Shown here one piece after another: positions 11,100 to 22,141 of a stretch of 64,000 bases of DNA. How positions within the stretch are numbered: position 1 is the stretch's first letter; every line of letters starts with the position of its first letter. Origin of the DNA: Eutypella sp. D-1 (lineage: Eukaryota; Ascomycota; Sordariomycetes; Xylariales; Diatrypaceae); assembly GCA_023313575.1 (NCBI GenBank), contig JAJTTP010000023.1, forward strand, positions 310,001 to 374,000, in the 5' to 3' direction. The notes beneath the pieces were generated by a model. That model saw nothing but the letters and a program-made list of their open reading frames with translations. It searched no databases and was not told where the DNA came from. The position numbers were made by a program, and so were the translations under genes.

Positions 11100-12471
11100 G
11101 AGCAGCCTACTATTGGCTGTGGGACTCTCTCCCATATATGGAGCCGGGGGTTAATATGCCCCCGCTCCCTAGATAGCCCTCTTTGATGGGATTTAGAAAA
11201 TACATGAGCAGTTCCATCTGTATTGTGACGCTCCTTATATAGAGCCTGCTGAATGCGACACCAACACTATATGCAATGCAGCATCTTCTGCTTTTCAGAA
11301 GATTCTCGGATAAGAGGTTTCAAGACCAACAGCTGGAAACGAAGAGGTAGATCGTGACCTTCGTTCCGCGATGATGTTTGGCAGGGCGGGATGTCCGGAT
11401 ATGGACCTGGATAGCAAGAGAAGTATGCAAAACAATGGGTTTCCCTTCTAAATCCCAATATAGACTAAATTTCCGTGACTGTCCGACCAAAAGCAAAGTG
11501 CAAAAGCAAGCCCCATCACGAGGCTTCTTCGGGCTGTCATAGCAGGGGATTACTCAGACTAGAACCGAGGTGAGCGAAGGTCAAGTCGAGTACCCTGCGA
11601 TGAGTAGAGATTTTCCTTCTACGCGTCTAGGTCAAGAGACTGCTAATTTGAGATGCTCACGGCCAACTACACCGGCTGGGAAAAATGCCCGGAAGGCAGC
11701 AACGGGGACTATCAAGTCGGAAGCAGGCGCCGGCCGATTTGGCACCAAGTGATAGACACGTCACACAAGGAAAGAAGCGGTTACGAATTCTTGTTCCGGC
11801 CGCAGATAGAGAGACATTCGAGACGAGAAAGACCCGTAGCACAAGCGAATAAATAAAAATGTTACCAGTTCACATCCTGTGTAATATACCCGCGCATCAA
11901 CCGATCAAGTGAAAAGCAAAACTCTATGAGCCACCGCTTCCACAAGCAAAAGACCTACTCATCCCACCCTCTTACGGAAACAACTCCAAACAACCCAACC
12001 GCTCTAGCCAACAAGCGCAACACAAAAGCAAACAAACAAAACATGCAAGACCCCAACCCCCTGCATAACCTTCCACATCTACATCTCCAGCCCTCATCTC
12101 ATCTCATCTCGTAACAAAAACACAAGCACAAAGCCTCGAGCCTCAAGCCTCAAGCCTCCTCTCCTATCCTTATCCACAAACACCAAACTCAACACAGCAT
12201 CAGCGCTCCTCAGAGCCGAGCTCGAGGGCCCCGTGCTAGTGACGCGGAACTTGCGCAGCGGCACAAGAGCTGGGCGAACCGCGCGCCGCGGACGCGCAGG
12301 GTGCGATGTTATGTTCGAGGGCTGGGTAGTGCGGATGGACGGCCGATGATGGAGTCATGTCGCACGCCTCACACCCCTCCGGCTGCGAGGATAAAAACAC
12401 CGCGTTGAGGTAGTAGTAGCGGGAGTATTCCATTCCGAGGTATCCATGCGCATCCCGCGACGTAGTCAACA
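11100..12471. other. Intergenic between amidoligase-like copy A and the relic
   Basis: No supported gene. 11900-12180 is C/A-rich on the plus strand (repeated CTC/CAA words such as CATCTCATCTCATCTC). From about 12190 the base composition turns GC-rich and may already contain decayed sequence of the following relic (for example GGGTAGTGCGGATGGACGGC near 12328). Confidence 0.4.
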
Positions 12472-12987
12472 TACGACAAGATCGGACATTGCGCCGTACC
12501 CGACTCCACGACACGACAAGACACAACGGGCGCCATCAAATTCTCTGCGCAAAACGGGGTACCGTATCCGCGCCAACCGCGCACCCGGACGCACGGGGTG
12601 TTGGAATTGGAGTTGCAGAAACTCTACACGCTGCTGCTGCTCGGGGGCGAGGGGATCCTAGACCGGCGTGTACCCGACGCCTACAATCGACGCGCCGCGG
12701 GGACCTGATATCCTGCGTCGCGAGCAGCTTCATACCATAGACCAGTGGCGCATACACCTACCCATACGGCAAACTAGCGCGCCACAAACCGACGCCCCCA
12801 GCGCAGCCGTTCATGCATACATACAACAGACGTACATAAAGGCTCGACAGCGACTCACTAGGGGGACGATAAAAGGTGACGGGGCCATATGAACAGCTGG
12901 GTCCTAATTCTAACTACCGCGCGTCGGAAATCCCATCATCCCACTCCTCCTGGAGCAGCGGCGAGAGACGCGCGCGCAGGGGGTAAA

Positions 12988-13022
<35 letters not shown>
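12988..13022. repeat. (CT)n microsatellite
   Basis: About 35 bp of almost pure CT dinucleotide with one TTT interruption, inside the decayed copy B. Confidence 0.9.
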
Positions 13023-13100
13023 ATCTACCTAACAATTCCGGTTCCGACCAATCAGCGACTGAGTGTCTTCGCAAGCGCTTACAAGTCCTGCTGACTGTCT

Positions 13101-13139
13101 GATGGATGTATGGATGGATGGATGGATGGGTGGATGGAT
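13101..13139. repeat. (GGAT)n microsatellite
   Basis: About nine units of GATG/GGAT with single-base variants (TATGGATG, GGGTGG), inside the decayed copy B. Confidence 0.88.
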
Positions 13140-13318
13140 ATAGATGCCGAGCGAGTTCGTTTCGGCAACACTGCCCGAGTGGACTGCGGAGGCCGAGCAT
13201 ATTACGTCCCGTTTCCGCAGGCAAAGGAAGCGGGCGAGCTCCTGGGTAGGCGGTGGTGGTGGTGAGGAAGGCGGACTAAGTATCCCGTCGCGTGGGCGAA
13301 AAGTTGCCGTGGACTGAG

Positions 13319-14068
13319 CCCTCACAGTGGCGTAGACCATGAGATTTCTTTTTTTGGGGACGAACGATCGGGCCCGTCTCAGCTGGGACATTTATTCACG
13401 GGGCCGAGAAGTATGTGGGGATTCATTCCCCTGGGTGTGGTGCGTAGGGCCGAGAGGCTTTCGTTTCGTCCGGGTGAAGTTTTTGTTGTTCACTTGCGTT
13501 ACGAGGGAGCATAGCGTAGCATTTACGTTGTTAGGAACTTTTGGTAGGTAAATGGTATACTAGAATCTGGTACGGGTAACCAGCCATTCTAAAGGCTTTC
13601 CACTTTCCACTACAATACGTAGGAAGTTAGATGATCATCCCGCGTATCCAAAAGAATTCCATTTATCTGTCTTTTTCTCTCCTAAAAAAAAGAACACAAA
13701 CATACACACCAAAACAAAAAAAAAGATGAGAGGATGAGGGGATATCAGAACAAAAGTGCGTGCGTAATCTCATAAAGTTGTTGTGTTTTTTGTTGAAACC
13801 ACACCCCGCACCCCGTCGCTTGAGCCAGGCTTTTTCCTGATGTATTGCTGAGTAGTGAAGATAAGATCAGATAAGAAGAGAAGAGAAGGGTAAAAGTTCC
13901 AACCGCCCGCCTATCCATCCATTCGCTTAACCGTCGCCGTGCCGTGCCGTAGAGGGGGGAATCTTAAGGAATCAACCAGTCAACCGACCACCGTCCAACT
14001 CCAGCGGGTCGATGCCGCTTCCCGACTACTCCCGTGCCCCGCAATCTAAGCCGCCCCACTTCTCCACC
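13319..14068. other. Intergenic, 3' side of ugo1
   Basis: Holds A-rich runs around 13685-13730 and GATAAGA words near 13860. No gene seen. Confidence 0.5.
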
Positions 14069-15765
14069 CTAGAACTCGCCCTCGCCGCCGGCGCCGGCAA
14101 CGCCCGCCATCCAGAGGCCGACCAGACCCCACCAACTGACCTTCCAGCCCCTCCAGAGCCCCTCGAGACCCTGTCCCTTCCTATACACGGTCTCGGCGAC
14201 CTTGGTCTTGGGTTTCTTGCCGGCCCGGCCCGCAGCCGGCTTCTTTTGTGGCGGCGGGGGGAGGGCTCGCGACCCTTCTACGGTGGCTATGTTGTACATG
14301 GTGCCGAGGACGCCTTTGTAGGCGCCGGGCTGGACGATGGTGTCCAGGGACTGCTCCTCGGCAGCGGTTCCCGGGTCGTCGGTCTCGGTTTCCCGCAGGT
14401 ACGCCGGGTCCTGCAGGACGGCAACCTGGCCGCGGCGCAGAACCGTCTCGAGGGGTAATTTGATGAAGAGAGATGCGCACGAGGTGCAGAACTTGGCAAC
14501 GGAGAAAGTGGTGGGGCTCAACTCGCGGTCGATTAGGAACTGGGAGCGAAGCACGAGGGGAGTGGAAAGTGTGATGAAGGGGTGTATGAGAGCGTTAAGC
14601 ACCGTCGGGGCGATCAGCGTGGTCGGGCAGATCCAACTGGGGAGGGCGCGGAGGGTGGCTAGGGTTTTCCGGCGTGAACCCCCGGGACGGGTGGTTGAAG
14701 TTAGGATGAGTCGCGTGCGCACGAGATCGAGCGGCGCTAGGATCAGGCCGCTAGCGACGGCGGCGGCGGCGGCGACGCAGAGGGAGGCCCAGGGGTAGGG
14801 CGAGGCGATATCTACGAGCCGGTCGACATCGTCTTTGACGCCGAGATCGGGAACGTTGAGGAGAGCGCTGAGCAAGCTGCGCGACCAGTTCTCTAGCAGG
14901 GACTGCAGCACCGTATACAGGAATGTCGCATTTGTTCCCTTCCACACGCCCCAGGCGCTCTCCTTGGACCACAACTGAGAGATGACGTCGAATATGGAGT
15001 CCGGACGACGTAGTGTGAGGTGATGTGGTTGTGGTGTGGGTGTCTCCCCGGGTTTGGTAGCAGATAAATCTGGGGATTCCGAGGGCGGGGTTGATGCCCT
15101 ACGACGAGAAGATCGGCTGCTCGGGGAAGGTGTCTGATATGGTTTGTTGGAAGTGAAGTAATTTTGTTCTTCATCTTCCGAGTCGGACTGCCAGACCTAG
15201 AAGGAGTAGGTTAGGATTCCATTCCATTTCATCCAGTAATTCATCCAGTAAATAGCGGGGGCGAGGGGGGGGTGGTGGGAGGAGAAGTTACATTATCTAT
15301 TGCGGGGATTTCAGGACTCGTTATGCTCGGTTTCGAACGATGTGTGGGAGTCGGCGGCACAACACCATGCAAGCCACCCAGATCATCTTGTAATCTGACT
15401 TGCAATATCGTCTTGGCCACCTCGAAAGGTTGGGCCATCAACACTGAGGTATACTTCCATAGTAACTCGTCGACCAGGGTTTTCACGGACTGGACGGTGG
15501 AAGGAGACGGGTCATTTATGTAGTCGTTATAATCTATGTCCTGGAAGATGTCGCGTGCCTTGGAGGCATACTTGGTAGTGTTGCTAGTAGTAGTAAGGGG
15601 TTTGGAAATAGCGGCAGTGGTTGTGGTGGTGCTGTTGCTGCTCGTGTTCACATGTGAAAATGGGTTGGGTGATCGTGAGGGTAAGGATTCGTTCTGTTCT
15701 CCTATCGTGGGGGGCTTGTAATAGGGGCGTAGGGGGTTTACGCCATCTTTAGTGTTGTTACTCAT
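14069..15765 (-). CDS. ugo1: Ugo1-type mitochondrial outer-membrane fusion protein
   Basis: 533 residues from exon 1 (15292-15765) and exon 2 (14069-15196), joined across a 95-bp intron with a GTAACT donor. The start at 15765 (MSNNTKDGVNPLRPYY) is chosen because Ugo1 proteins begin with an NPLRPYY-like motif; the frame is open further upstream but without an ATG. The protein is a degenerate mitochondrial carrier: a carrier-like segment near LVDELLWKYTSVLMAQPFEV, and a second near VASGLILAPLDLVRTRLIL with the PxD.xR signature. It ends in GGEGEF, as this family typically does. Ugo1 links the outer-membrane and inner-membrane dynamins during mitochondrial fusion. The N-terminal half is rich in Ser/Thr/Pro. 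It is divergent from yah1, sharing a 1.04-kb promoter. Confidence 0.88.
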
Positions 15766-16805
15766 GTCGTCGTTGTCAGTCGTGAAAATATCGGTATCAT
15801 TCGTTATATACGGCAAGCAGAGTGGTGAAAAAAAATAGAGCAGCAGTAAAACAAGAAAAAGGTGGTTCTATTTAATCGATCATGCACATCATAAGGTGGG
15901 AAGCAGGAAGTGGGAAGTGGGAGGTGGGAGTGGGAGGTTTCGAGATTAGAGAGCTACATGCAGGCATTGCATAAGGCATCGACTGATACATAATCTTATC
16001 GATAAGCATAGATAAGCATAGATAAGCTTATAATAGTGGGATGATGATCCTCTTTTAGAGAGGGGTTGACGACGGGCAGAACGGGTGGGCAGTCGCAGTC
16101 CAGAATATGAATTTGAGTCACAGCCAATAAGCCTTCCACTCCTGTGATTGGATCGACCGGATCCGACCTCTCGGTCGGTCGGCGGGGGTTAAGTAATACT
16201 AAAGTACATACTAGAACTTATATCATCGGGCACCCCTGGTCAAGCCGAAGCCGATAAGGAGATAACTGCGCAGACTGCAGATAAATGGGATTTCCGCAGG
16301 ATGGATCCATGGATTTCCCGGCTTTACGGCTTATCGGAGCTAAATCGAATTATCTTCTGGAAATTATCTGATCGTCTTTCAAGTAGCACCTTAAGGTAGT
16401 AATCCGGGCCTTACCTATTGGTCCATAAGGTTAGTAGTAGAAGAACATCTTCTCAAAATCCTTGGCCTATTTCATCCCATAATTTTTTTTTCGGCGTCGA
16501 ATCAACTCATACCGTTGGTTCTTGTTCTGCTTCTCCCACTGTACATACATACATACGCATTGCATACATTACCATCACGGCGCATACCCCCCGTTGCCGA
16601 CTTTCCCTCCTTTTCCTTGCCAGCTGTATAATGTTGAGGGTTTCAATAATTGTTCTAACTGCATAAAAGTTTCCGAGGCTGGCCACCATAAATACTTCAA
16701 GTTCAGAGGTCCCCCCCTCTTTATAGACTTTTTTTCGGCCTCAACACCAGCCCCCCGCCGGTCGATCTCCGTCGCATCCCCATCCCCACTCCATAAGTCC
16801 GAGCC
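15766..16805. promoter_or_regulatory. Shared divergent promoter region ugo1 / yah1
   Basis: Head-to-head intergenic space between two mitochondrial-protein genes. It is rich in GATA words: GATAAGCATA occurs twice in tandem at 16001-16020, followed by a further GATAAG, and there are more at 16252-16283 and 16330-16370. A CT-rich tract precedes the yah1 start. Regulation by a GATA factor is an inference. Confidence 0.5.
15996..16005. promoter_or_regulatory. TTATCGATAA palindrome
   Basis: A perfect 10-bp palindrome of two overlapping, oppositely oriented GATA cores, extended to CTTATCGATAAG. The same palindrome recurs in the rrp15/dioxygenase promoter. Confidence 0.55.
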
Positions 16806-17474
16806 ATGGCGACGCCCAGGACACTCCTCCTGCGGAGTCTACAGACGCTCTCACAGCCCTCAATTCGGCACGCAGGCCGGTGTATACCATCTGCGCCGCG
16901 GCGGTCGATAACCTCCATAAGCCGGAATAATCGGACATACACTCGGGCCAACCCCACGATACCGGTATCATCAATGCTACGGAGGACATTTACAGCGACG
17001 GCGGCTCGATCACACGGGCACATAGACCCTCCGAAGCCAGGCGAGGAGTATGTCCCCCCCCTATGCGCCTTCGTTACTTGCCCACCACCACCACCACCCC
17101 CATACTAACCAGCCACGCCGTACCACAGATTATACGTAACATTCATAGACAAAGAAAACCGCGAACACAAGCTAGCGGTAAACAAAGGGGACAATCTACT
17201 CGACATAGCGCAAGCGCACGATCTCGAGATGGAAGGGGCGTGTGGGGGGTCCTGCGCGTGCTCGACGTGCCACGTGATCGTGCTGGACGAGGACTTCTAC
17301 GACCGCATGCCGGAGCCCGAGGACGACGAGAACGATATGCTGGACCTCGCGTTCGGACTCACTGAGACCAGCCGCCTTGGCTGCCAGGTCGTCATGACGC
17401 CCGAGCTTGATGGTGTGAGGGTCAAGTTGCCGAGTATGACGAGGAATTTGCAGGCTAGTGATTTTGGGAACTAA
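16806..17474 (+). CDS. yah1: Adrenodoxin-type mitochondrial [2Fe-2S] ferredoxin
   Basis: 195 residues from exons 16806-17047 and 17129-17474; the 81-bp intron has a GTATGT donor and a CTAAC branch site. The first 65 or so residues are Arg/Ser/Thr-rich without acidic residues, a mitochondrial presequence. The ferredoxin fold follows (KPGEELYVTFIDK). Cluster ligands are C119, C125 and C128 in CGGSCACSTC, plus C166 in SRLGCQ; an extra Cys (C123) sits between the first two, as is usual in this family. EPEDDENDMLDLA is the acidic partner-docking helix. Yah1 passes electrons from adrenodoxin reductase into Fe-S cluster assembly and heme A/ubiquinone synthesis in the matrix. The length and motifs are normal. 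Confidence 0.95.
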
Positions 17475-18015
17475 AGAGGAAAGGAAAGGAAAGGAAGGAA
17501 AAGGCTAGGGAAAGGCAAGGGAAAATCCGGAGACGGAAAAAAATGAAGTGGAAATCAAAGCCCATCCAGTAGCGAAGGTGCCTCTGGACTGTATATATAT
17601 GTGTGTGTATGTGTGCGTTTAAAAGCCTGCGGCATGCATCGCAGAAACAGCGATTTTTGTTCTCTCGGGTTTTGTTTAAAAAATCCGGGACCTCAATTCA
17701 TGATTACGATTTGGGAGACGGAAAAAAAAAGGCCCAGATTATGTTGTACATTTAGTTATCCCGTTCCCTCGACATGGCGGGGGCGGGGGCGGGGGCGTGG
17801 CCATGGCGAACCACGACTGCTGGGGATATGATGATGATGAGAATTCGACTCAGCTCCCAAATTCACTATGATAGCCTCGCACATGATTTTGTATTACCTC
17901 GTACGCCAGGCGCACCCTCTTTACATCGCATCGCATAGCATCGCACTCAAACTGTCCCCAACCCAACCCAACCCAACTCAACCCACCAACCAACATCCCA
18001 TCCCATCCCACACAC
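17475..18015. other. Convergent intergenic region
   Basis: Between the 3' ends of yah1 and rrp15. Contains GGAAA repeats just after yah1, a GGGGGC repeat near 17778-17798 and CCAACCCAAC repeats near 17958-17980. No gene seen. Confidence 0.5.
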
Positions 18016-19023
18016 TCACGCCTCCTCCAAACCCCCCTTCTTCAACTTCCCACCTCCACTGGCAATAAGATCCAGGAACCCCTGCCGACTCATCTCACTA
18101 ACCTTCTCCTCACGACTCTTAACGCCAAAAACGCCACCCTTCCTCGCCTCGACCTCCGCACGGGCGGCGCGCTCCTGCGCCTCCCTCACAGCACGGAAAA
18201 GTACCACGACGCCTCTATGCGCGACCTTGCGGAGGCGACGCTCGCGGGTCTGGGTTTCTGCCACCGAAACCCCACCTTGCTGTCCCTCCTGGAAGTCGGG
18301 CTCGGCCAAACCGCCGAGGACATCGCGCACGCGCCCCTTCTCGAGCGCAAGACGCCGGTGCTCGCGCATTTGCTTGCGCGCCTTGGCTTCGAGCGCGGCG
18401 TCCACGACGTCGCGGGACGCGCGGTGCGCGTCGGCGCTGCGCGAGAGGACCGGGTCCGCGCGCCGCGAGGTCGCGAGTTTGGTGGATAGGATTTTTGTCA
18501 TTGAGGTCGCGAAGGCGGTTGGGTCGTTGCGCTTGGATTTTGCTGTTTTGCGGGGGGCCGTTACGTCGTCCCCGTCTTCTGACGAGGAGGAGGCATCTTC
18601 CTCTGAGGTGTTGTCGTCGTCGTCTGATCTGCCGGGTTTGGCATCGTCGTGTTCTGATGATGATGACGGCGCGTCCTTAGCAAGTGACTTTTGCACTTTC
18701 CGCTTCTTATTCCGCAGCGCCGCCTTAGCCAACATTTCCCGGCCCAGCTCTGGCTCCTCATTATCAGAACTAGAACCGCCCTCGGAATCGGATCCCGACA
18801 ACGGGATATCGTCGACGGCTATATTGTCGAGGTCCTCATTATCGGAGTCGAGAAGGTTGACGGGCTTGAAATCCGGGTTGTCGTTGTTGTCATTTTCTTC
18901 GTCCGACGAGTCGCTGTGATACGCGGCCTGTTTCTTCTTCGGCTGCTTCTTCTGCTTCTTATACGGTCTGGACTTCGGGCCGAGATCCTGGTGACTTCGC
19001 TTTTTTGAGGTCGAGCCGGCCAT
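18016..19023 (-). CDS. rrp15: Rrp15-type 60S ribosome biogenesis protein
   Basis: A single exon of 335 residues. The first 160 residues are basic, then acidic/serine-rich low complexity (a K/Q-rich start, then runs of D, E and S), typical of nucleolar factors. The Rrp15 domain follows from about 165: DPTAFATSMTKIL, SRSADAHRASRDV and the basic helix ARKQMREHRRLALEKGRVRD, ending with FLDLIASGGGKLKKGG. Rrp15 is needed for early pre-rRNA cleavage and 60S assembly in the nucleolus. It is arranged head-to-head with the dioxygenase gene. The length is within the family range. Confidence 0.9.
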   Translation of the reverse strand: MAGSTSKKRSHQDLGPKSRPYKKQKKQPKKKQAAYHSDSSDEENDNNDNPDFKPVNLLDSDNEDLDNIAVDDIPLSGSDSEGGSSSDNEEPELGREMLAKAALRNKKRKVQKSLAKDAPSSSSEHDDAKPGRSDDDDNTSEEDASSSSEDGDDVTAPRKTAKSKRNDPTAFATSMTKILSTKLATSRRADPVLSRSADAHRASRDVVDAALEAKARKQMREHRRLALEKGRVRDVLGGLAEPDFQEGQQGGVSVAETQTRERRLRKVAHRGVVVLFRAVREAQERAARAEVEARKGGVFGVKSREEKVSEMSRQGFLDLIASGGGKLKKGGLEEA

Positions 19024-19662
19024 TGCTTAGTGTGTGTGTGTGTATGCGATTTGTTTGCTCAATGGGGCAGAGGAGTTCGCTTGGGAGTTCGTCCTGTTTC
19101 CTAGGAATAAATCAAAGTATGGGTAAAAGTAGATGTAGGTGTATGTAGAAGAGTAGATGTATCTGCTATACTTCACAGTCTATGGAAGGTACTTCATTCC
19201 TTCGCAAGTTACTACTGAAGTAGCTTTATCTTTTTTACAGGGTTCCTTATCTTATCGATAAAATCCCGTACGGATCCACCCAACAGGGGCCCCCACCAGC
19301 GTTCTATATGTATTGGCCTGGTCCAAAGGAAGCCAAGATAACTCAATTCATCACCCCGCCCTGCATAGTCCACCCCTCTGTACTACGGTTGTACGGAAAC
19401 TCGCTACCCCTGAACAAGCTAGGATGTACATAGGTAGGTACTCTATAAGGTACCGAGGCAGGTAGCAGCTGTTTGTAGGCTTGTCTAGCCGGGCAATTTC
19501 TTCCCCTAATTAGAGCTACACATCTATCCATTTACCCACCCCCCTCCGAGTTATTTCACGAGCTCATGAAAATAAGCATAAATATACCTAGGTAGCCGGA
19601 CCTGTATAATACTGCCAACCAGGGCATCCGGTAACTGGGCCCCGGGACCTGCATCTTCCAGA
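19024..19662. promoter_or_regulatory. Shared divergent promoter region rrp15 / dioxygenase
   Basis: A short head-to-head gap. It contains the TTATCGATAA palindrome at 19252, TACATAGGTAGGTACT at 19427 and ATACCTAGGTAG at 19585. Factor assignments are inferred. Confidence 0.45.
19252..19261. promoter_or_regulatory. TTATCGATAA palindrome
   Basis: The second perfect copy of the palindrome seen at 15996, again in a divergent promoter. Read as paired GATA sites; not proven. Confidence 0.5.
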
Positions 19663-21204
19663 ATGCCTCCCTCAACCACTACCCGCGCTCTGCGCGCCAT
19701 CACGAGACATCGTGCTCTCGTCCCCAAACCCAAACCATGCTGCTCCCCTTCCTCACTAGCCCAAGCCCGGGCTTTTTCCTTCACTGCTTGTAGGGCAACT
19801 GAGGCGTCGTCAACTGAGCCCCCCTCAACTGAGTCGGCGTCCAACCCTCAGCCTCAAGAAGAAAGAATATTCCATCCCTTATCAACCACCTGGGCCGAAC
19901 ACAACCTGATGAAACTGAAGAAGTCAAAGCTACAAGGAAGTCCAAAAGACCCATCTCGCTGGGATGTCATCTTTTATGATAGGATCTCGCGCGGAGTCCT
20001 CTACTTATCTCATCCTGAGATGAAGGAGCCCGTGCCGTTGCTAGAACAATGGCTCCGTGACGCTTGCACCTGCCCTAGCTGCGTCGACCCGTCTTCCGGC
20101 CAGAAACTCTTCTCTACCTGCGATCTTCCGGACAAGGTCCCCATCAAGTCTGCTCGGAAGACCGAGGACGGGTCCCTGGAGGTCACGTGGAAGGATGATT
20201 TCCACACCTTTGACGACCACGTCTCCGTCTACCCGCGCGAGCAGATCGAGTATTATTTGGGAAACATACCAGACGTCCCCAAAACCGAGTACACGGATCT
20301 CCGGCTGTGGAACCGGGCTGAAATGGAGGAGTTGAACCCTTTCTACGACTACGACGAGTTCATGACAGATGATAAAACCTACGTCCGTGCCCTCTCCATG
20401 ATGTGCACCCGCGGCCTCTTCTTCCTACGTAACGTGCCGGAGGACAAGAAGTCCGTCGAGCGGATCGCCGAGAAGCTAGGGATCATCTACGAGTCCTTCT
20501 ACGGCCGGACCTGGGACGTCGTGTCCAAGCCCAATGCCGAGAACGTGGCTTACACGAACAGTTATCTCGGCCTCCATGCCGACCTCCTCTATATGCGTAA
20601 TCCCCCGCGTCTCCAGTTGCTCCACTGCCTCACAAACACCTGCGAGGGCGGCTCGTCCCTCTTCAGTGACGGGCTACGGGCCCGCTTCGCACTGCAGGGG
20701 ATGTATCCAGCGGCCGTGGAAGTTCTCCGGCAGCGCCGAATCATGTACTGGTACCACAAGAACGGGATCCAGCGTTGTAAATGGCACCCGGTCTTCGGGG
20801 GGAACCTGGACGTTCTCTGGTCGCCGCCCTTCCAGAGCCCCGAACAGGAAATCCGCAAGAGCAAGCAGGGCTCGTACTTCTATTTGGACTGGCTCAAAGC
20901 CGCGCGGAAGTTCCGGGATCTGCTCGAGGACGAGAAGTCCCTGTACGAATACAAGCTGCAGCCTGGCGACTGCGCCGTGTTCAACAATTTGCGCGTGTTG
21001 CACGGCCGTCGCGCGTTCGACACTTCCGAGGGCGAACGCTGGCTCAGGGGCACCTACGTCGAGGACGAGTCTTTCATCGACAAGGTGAGGCAGAATGCGG
21101 CGGTCCTGCCCAAGGAGGGGTATGTGTCAATGGCGGAGCAGGTGGAGAAATATTTCTCCGAGCCAAAAGTACAATATAGATTCAACTACAGTAACGATGA
21201 ATGA
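19663..21204 (+). CDS. Gamma-butyrobetaine dioxygenase-like 2-oxoglutarate oxygenase
   Basis: A single exon of 513 residues. The N-terminus (MPPSTTTRALRAITRHRALV) is Arg-rich and looks mitochondrial. A DUF971-like zinc module at about 130-150 carries LRDACTCPSC (C135, C137, C140). The TauD-type double-stranded beta-helix supplies the iron ligands: H305 and D307 in GLHADLL, and H447 in VLHGRRAF, with a downstream arginine for 2-oxoglutarate. This layout matches gamma-butyrobetaine hydroxylase (last step of carnitine synthesis) and its close relative trimethyllysine hydroxylase (the first step). The sequence FDTSEGERWLRGTYVEDE fits the BBOX side better. Substrate choice cannot be settled by eye. 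Confidence 0.88.
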   Translation: MPPSTTTRALRAITRHRALVPKPKPCCSPSSLAQARAFSFTACRATEASSTEPPSTESASNPQPQEERIFHPLSTTWAEHNLMKLKKSKLQGSPKDPSRWDVIFYDRISRGVLYLSHPEMKEPVPLLEQWLRDACTCPSCVDPSSGQKLFSTCDLPDKVPIKSARKTEDGSLEVTWKDDFHTFDDHVSVYPREQIEYYLGNIPDVPKTEYTDLRLWNRAEMEELNPFYDYDEFMTDDKTYVRALSMMCTRGLFFLRNVPEDKKSVERIAEKLGIIYESFYGRTWDVVSKPNAENVAYTNSYLGLHADLLYMRNPPRLQLLHCLTNTCEGGSSLFSDGLRARFALQGMYPAAVEVLRQRRIMYWYHKNGIQRCKWHPVFGGNLDVLWSPPFQSPEQEIRKSKQGSYFYLDWLKAARKFRDLLEDEKSLYEYKLQPGDCAVFNNLRVLHGRRAFDTSEGERWLRGTYVEDESFIDKVRQNAAVLPKEGYVSMAEQVEKYFSEPKVQYRFNYSNDE

Positions 21205-22141
21205 AGGTTCCACGAGCCCGCATGAGCCCGGACGACTTGGACTAAGCACTACGCAACACGGAACAGGATAACTACTCTGTTTTGGAAAGGACATATTGGT
21301 GCGGCAATTCTTCGCTCTTGTGGCTGCTTCCATCTCAAAGCGCAGCGGCCCTGGTGTTGTAGCGGTAGGACGCCAGCAAAATCTGTAGATTATGTACATG
21401 GAATAATAGTAAATACGATAAACTCTTGTCAAAATCTGCGTGGCATTGAATTGTACGTTCGGGCTATAACTAGCAACTTCACAACACCATCCCGCTTGAA
21501 CTGGCGGGTTCGTGGCGGTCGCAAATACATATCTGGTTGGACGAGGAAGGGGCGCATGTACGTACCACGCTGAACACGATAGGATTAAAAGAGTATAAAT
21601 AGGTTAAGGTGGACTCTCCACGAAAATCCAACGCCTACACAAGTATTCAAAAAAAATCCATTTTCTAATCGCAACTTATAGATACGCGCAGGCCCAGGCG
21701 GCACGGTAGACTAGAGTGGGCGCTGATCGCATTGGCAGATCGGCGCCCAGGAGCGACCTCAATACGGAAAGGGAAGCTGGGAGCGGGAGGGGGGAACGGC
21801 ACATTCCATTGTCGCCCCCTGTCCCCCTTCCCGTCATTAGCCCCGCCCCTCTTCCTTCCTAATCGCTGCATAGACCCGCCTCGGCGACCAACCACCTTCC
21901 GAACCTGCCGATTGTTTATACATATGCCTGTGCGTATGCGTATGTGAGGCCCAGGTGACAGACAGGTTACCATGTCTCGCGAGTAACGTCACCCATTTCA
22001 ACTAACTACCGACGAAGGGTTCTCGCGCCTCCCGGCTCAGATCGCGCGTGCATTTTGACAGTTTTACCCTGTGCCTCACCACCAGCGTCAATTGGAATGC
22101 GCACGTTAAACATAAAGCACCGTTAGGCGTTGCGACGACAA
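21205..22141. other. Intergenic, no supported gene
   Basis: A 102-codon minus-strand frame at 21665-21973 is Gly/Arg/Pro-rich without a domain and is probably chance. A G-rich tract lies at 21778-21800. No TATA box of note before the next gene. Confidence 0.45.

Larger units (their letters stand above)
12472..13318 (+). pseudogene. Decayed amidoligase-like copy B
   Basis: Three separated islands match the two neighbouring paralogs in the correct order. At 12472 TACGACAAGATCGG reads YDKIG, matching YDMIG of copy A, and is followed by TTGAIKFS, matching NTGAIYFN of copy C. At 12601-12708 the frame reads LELELQKLYTLLLLGGEGIL and runs to a TGA at 12706. At 13278-13318 the frame reads KYPVAWAK and then shifts: one extra A in a run of As breaks the VAV that should follow. 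Frame changes and stops separate the islands, and a CT tract and a GGAT tract sit where the middle of the gene should be. It is clearly non-functional as read. Boundaries are approximate. Confidence 0.72.

Noticed and set aside
14012..14458. 148-codon plus-strand frame opposite ugo1
   Set aside because: Antisense shadow of a GC-rich coding exon; no domain.
18227..18919. 230-codon plus-strand frame opposite rrp15
   Set aside because: Mirror of the acidic/serine codons of rrp15; low complexity, no domain.
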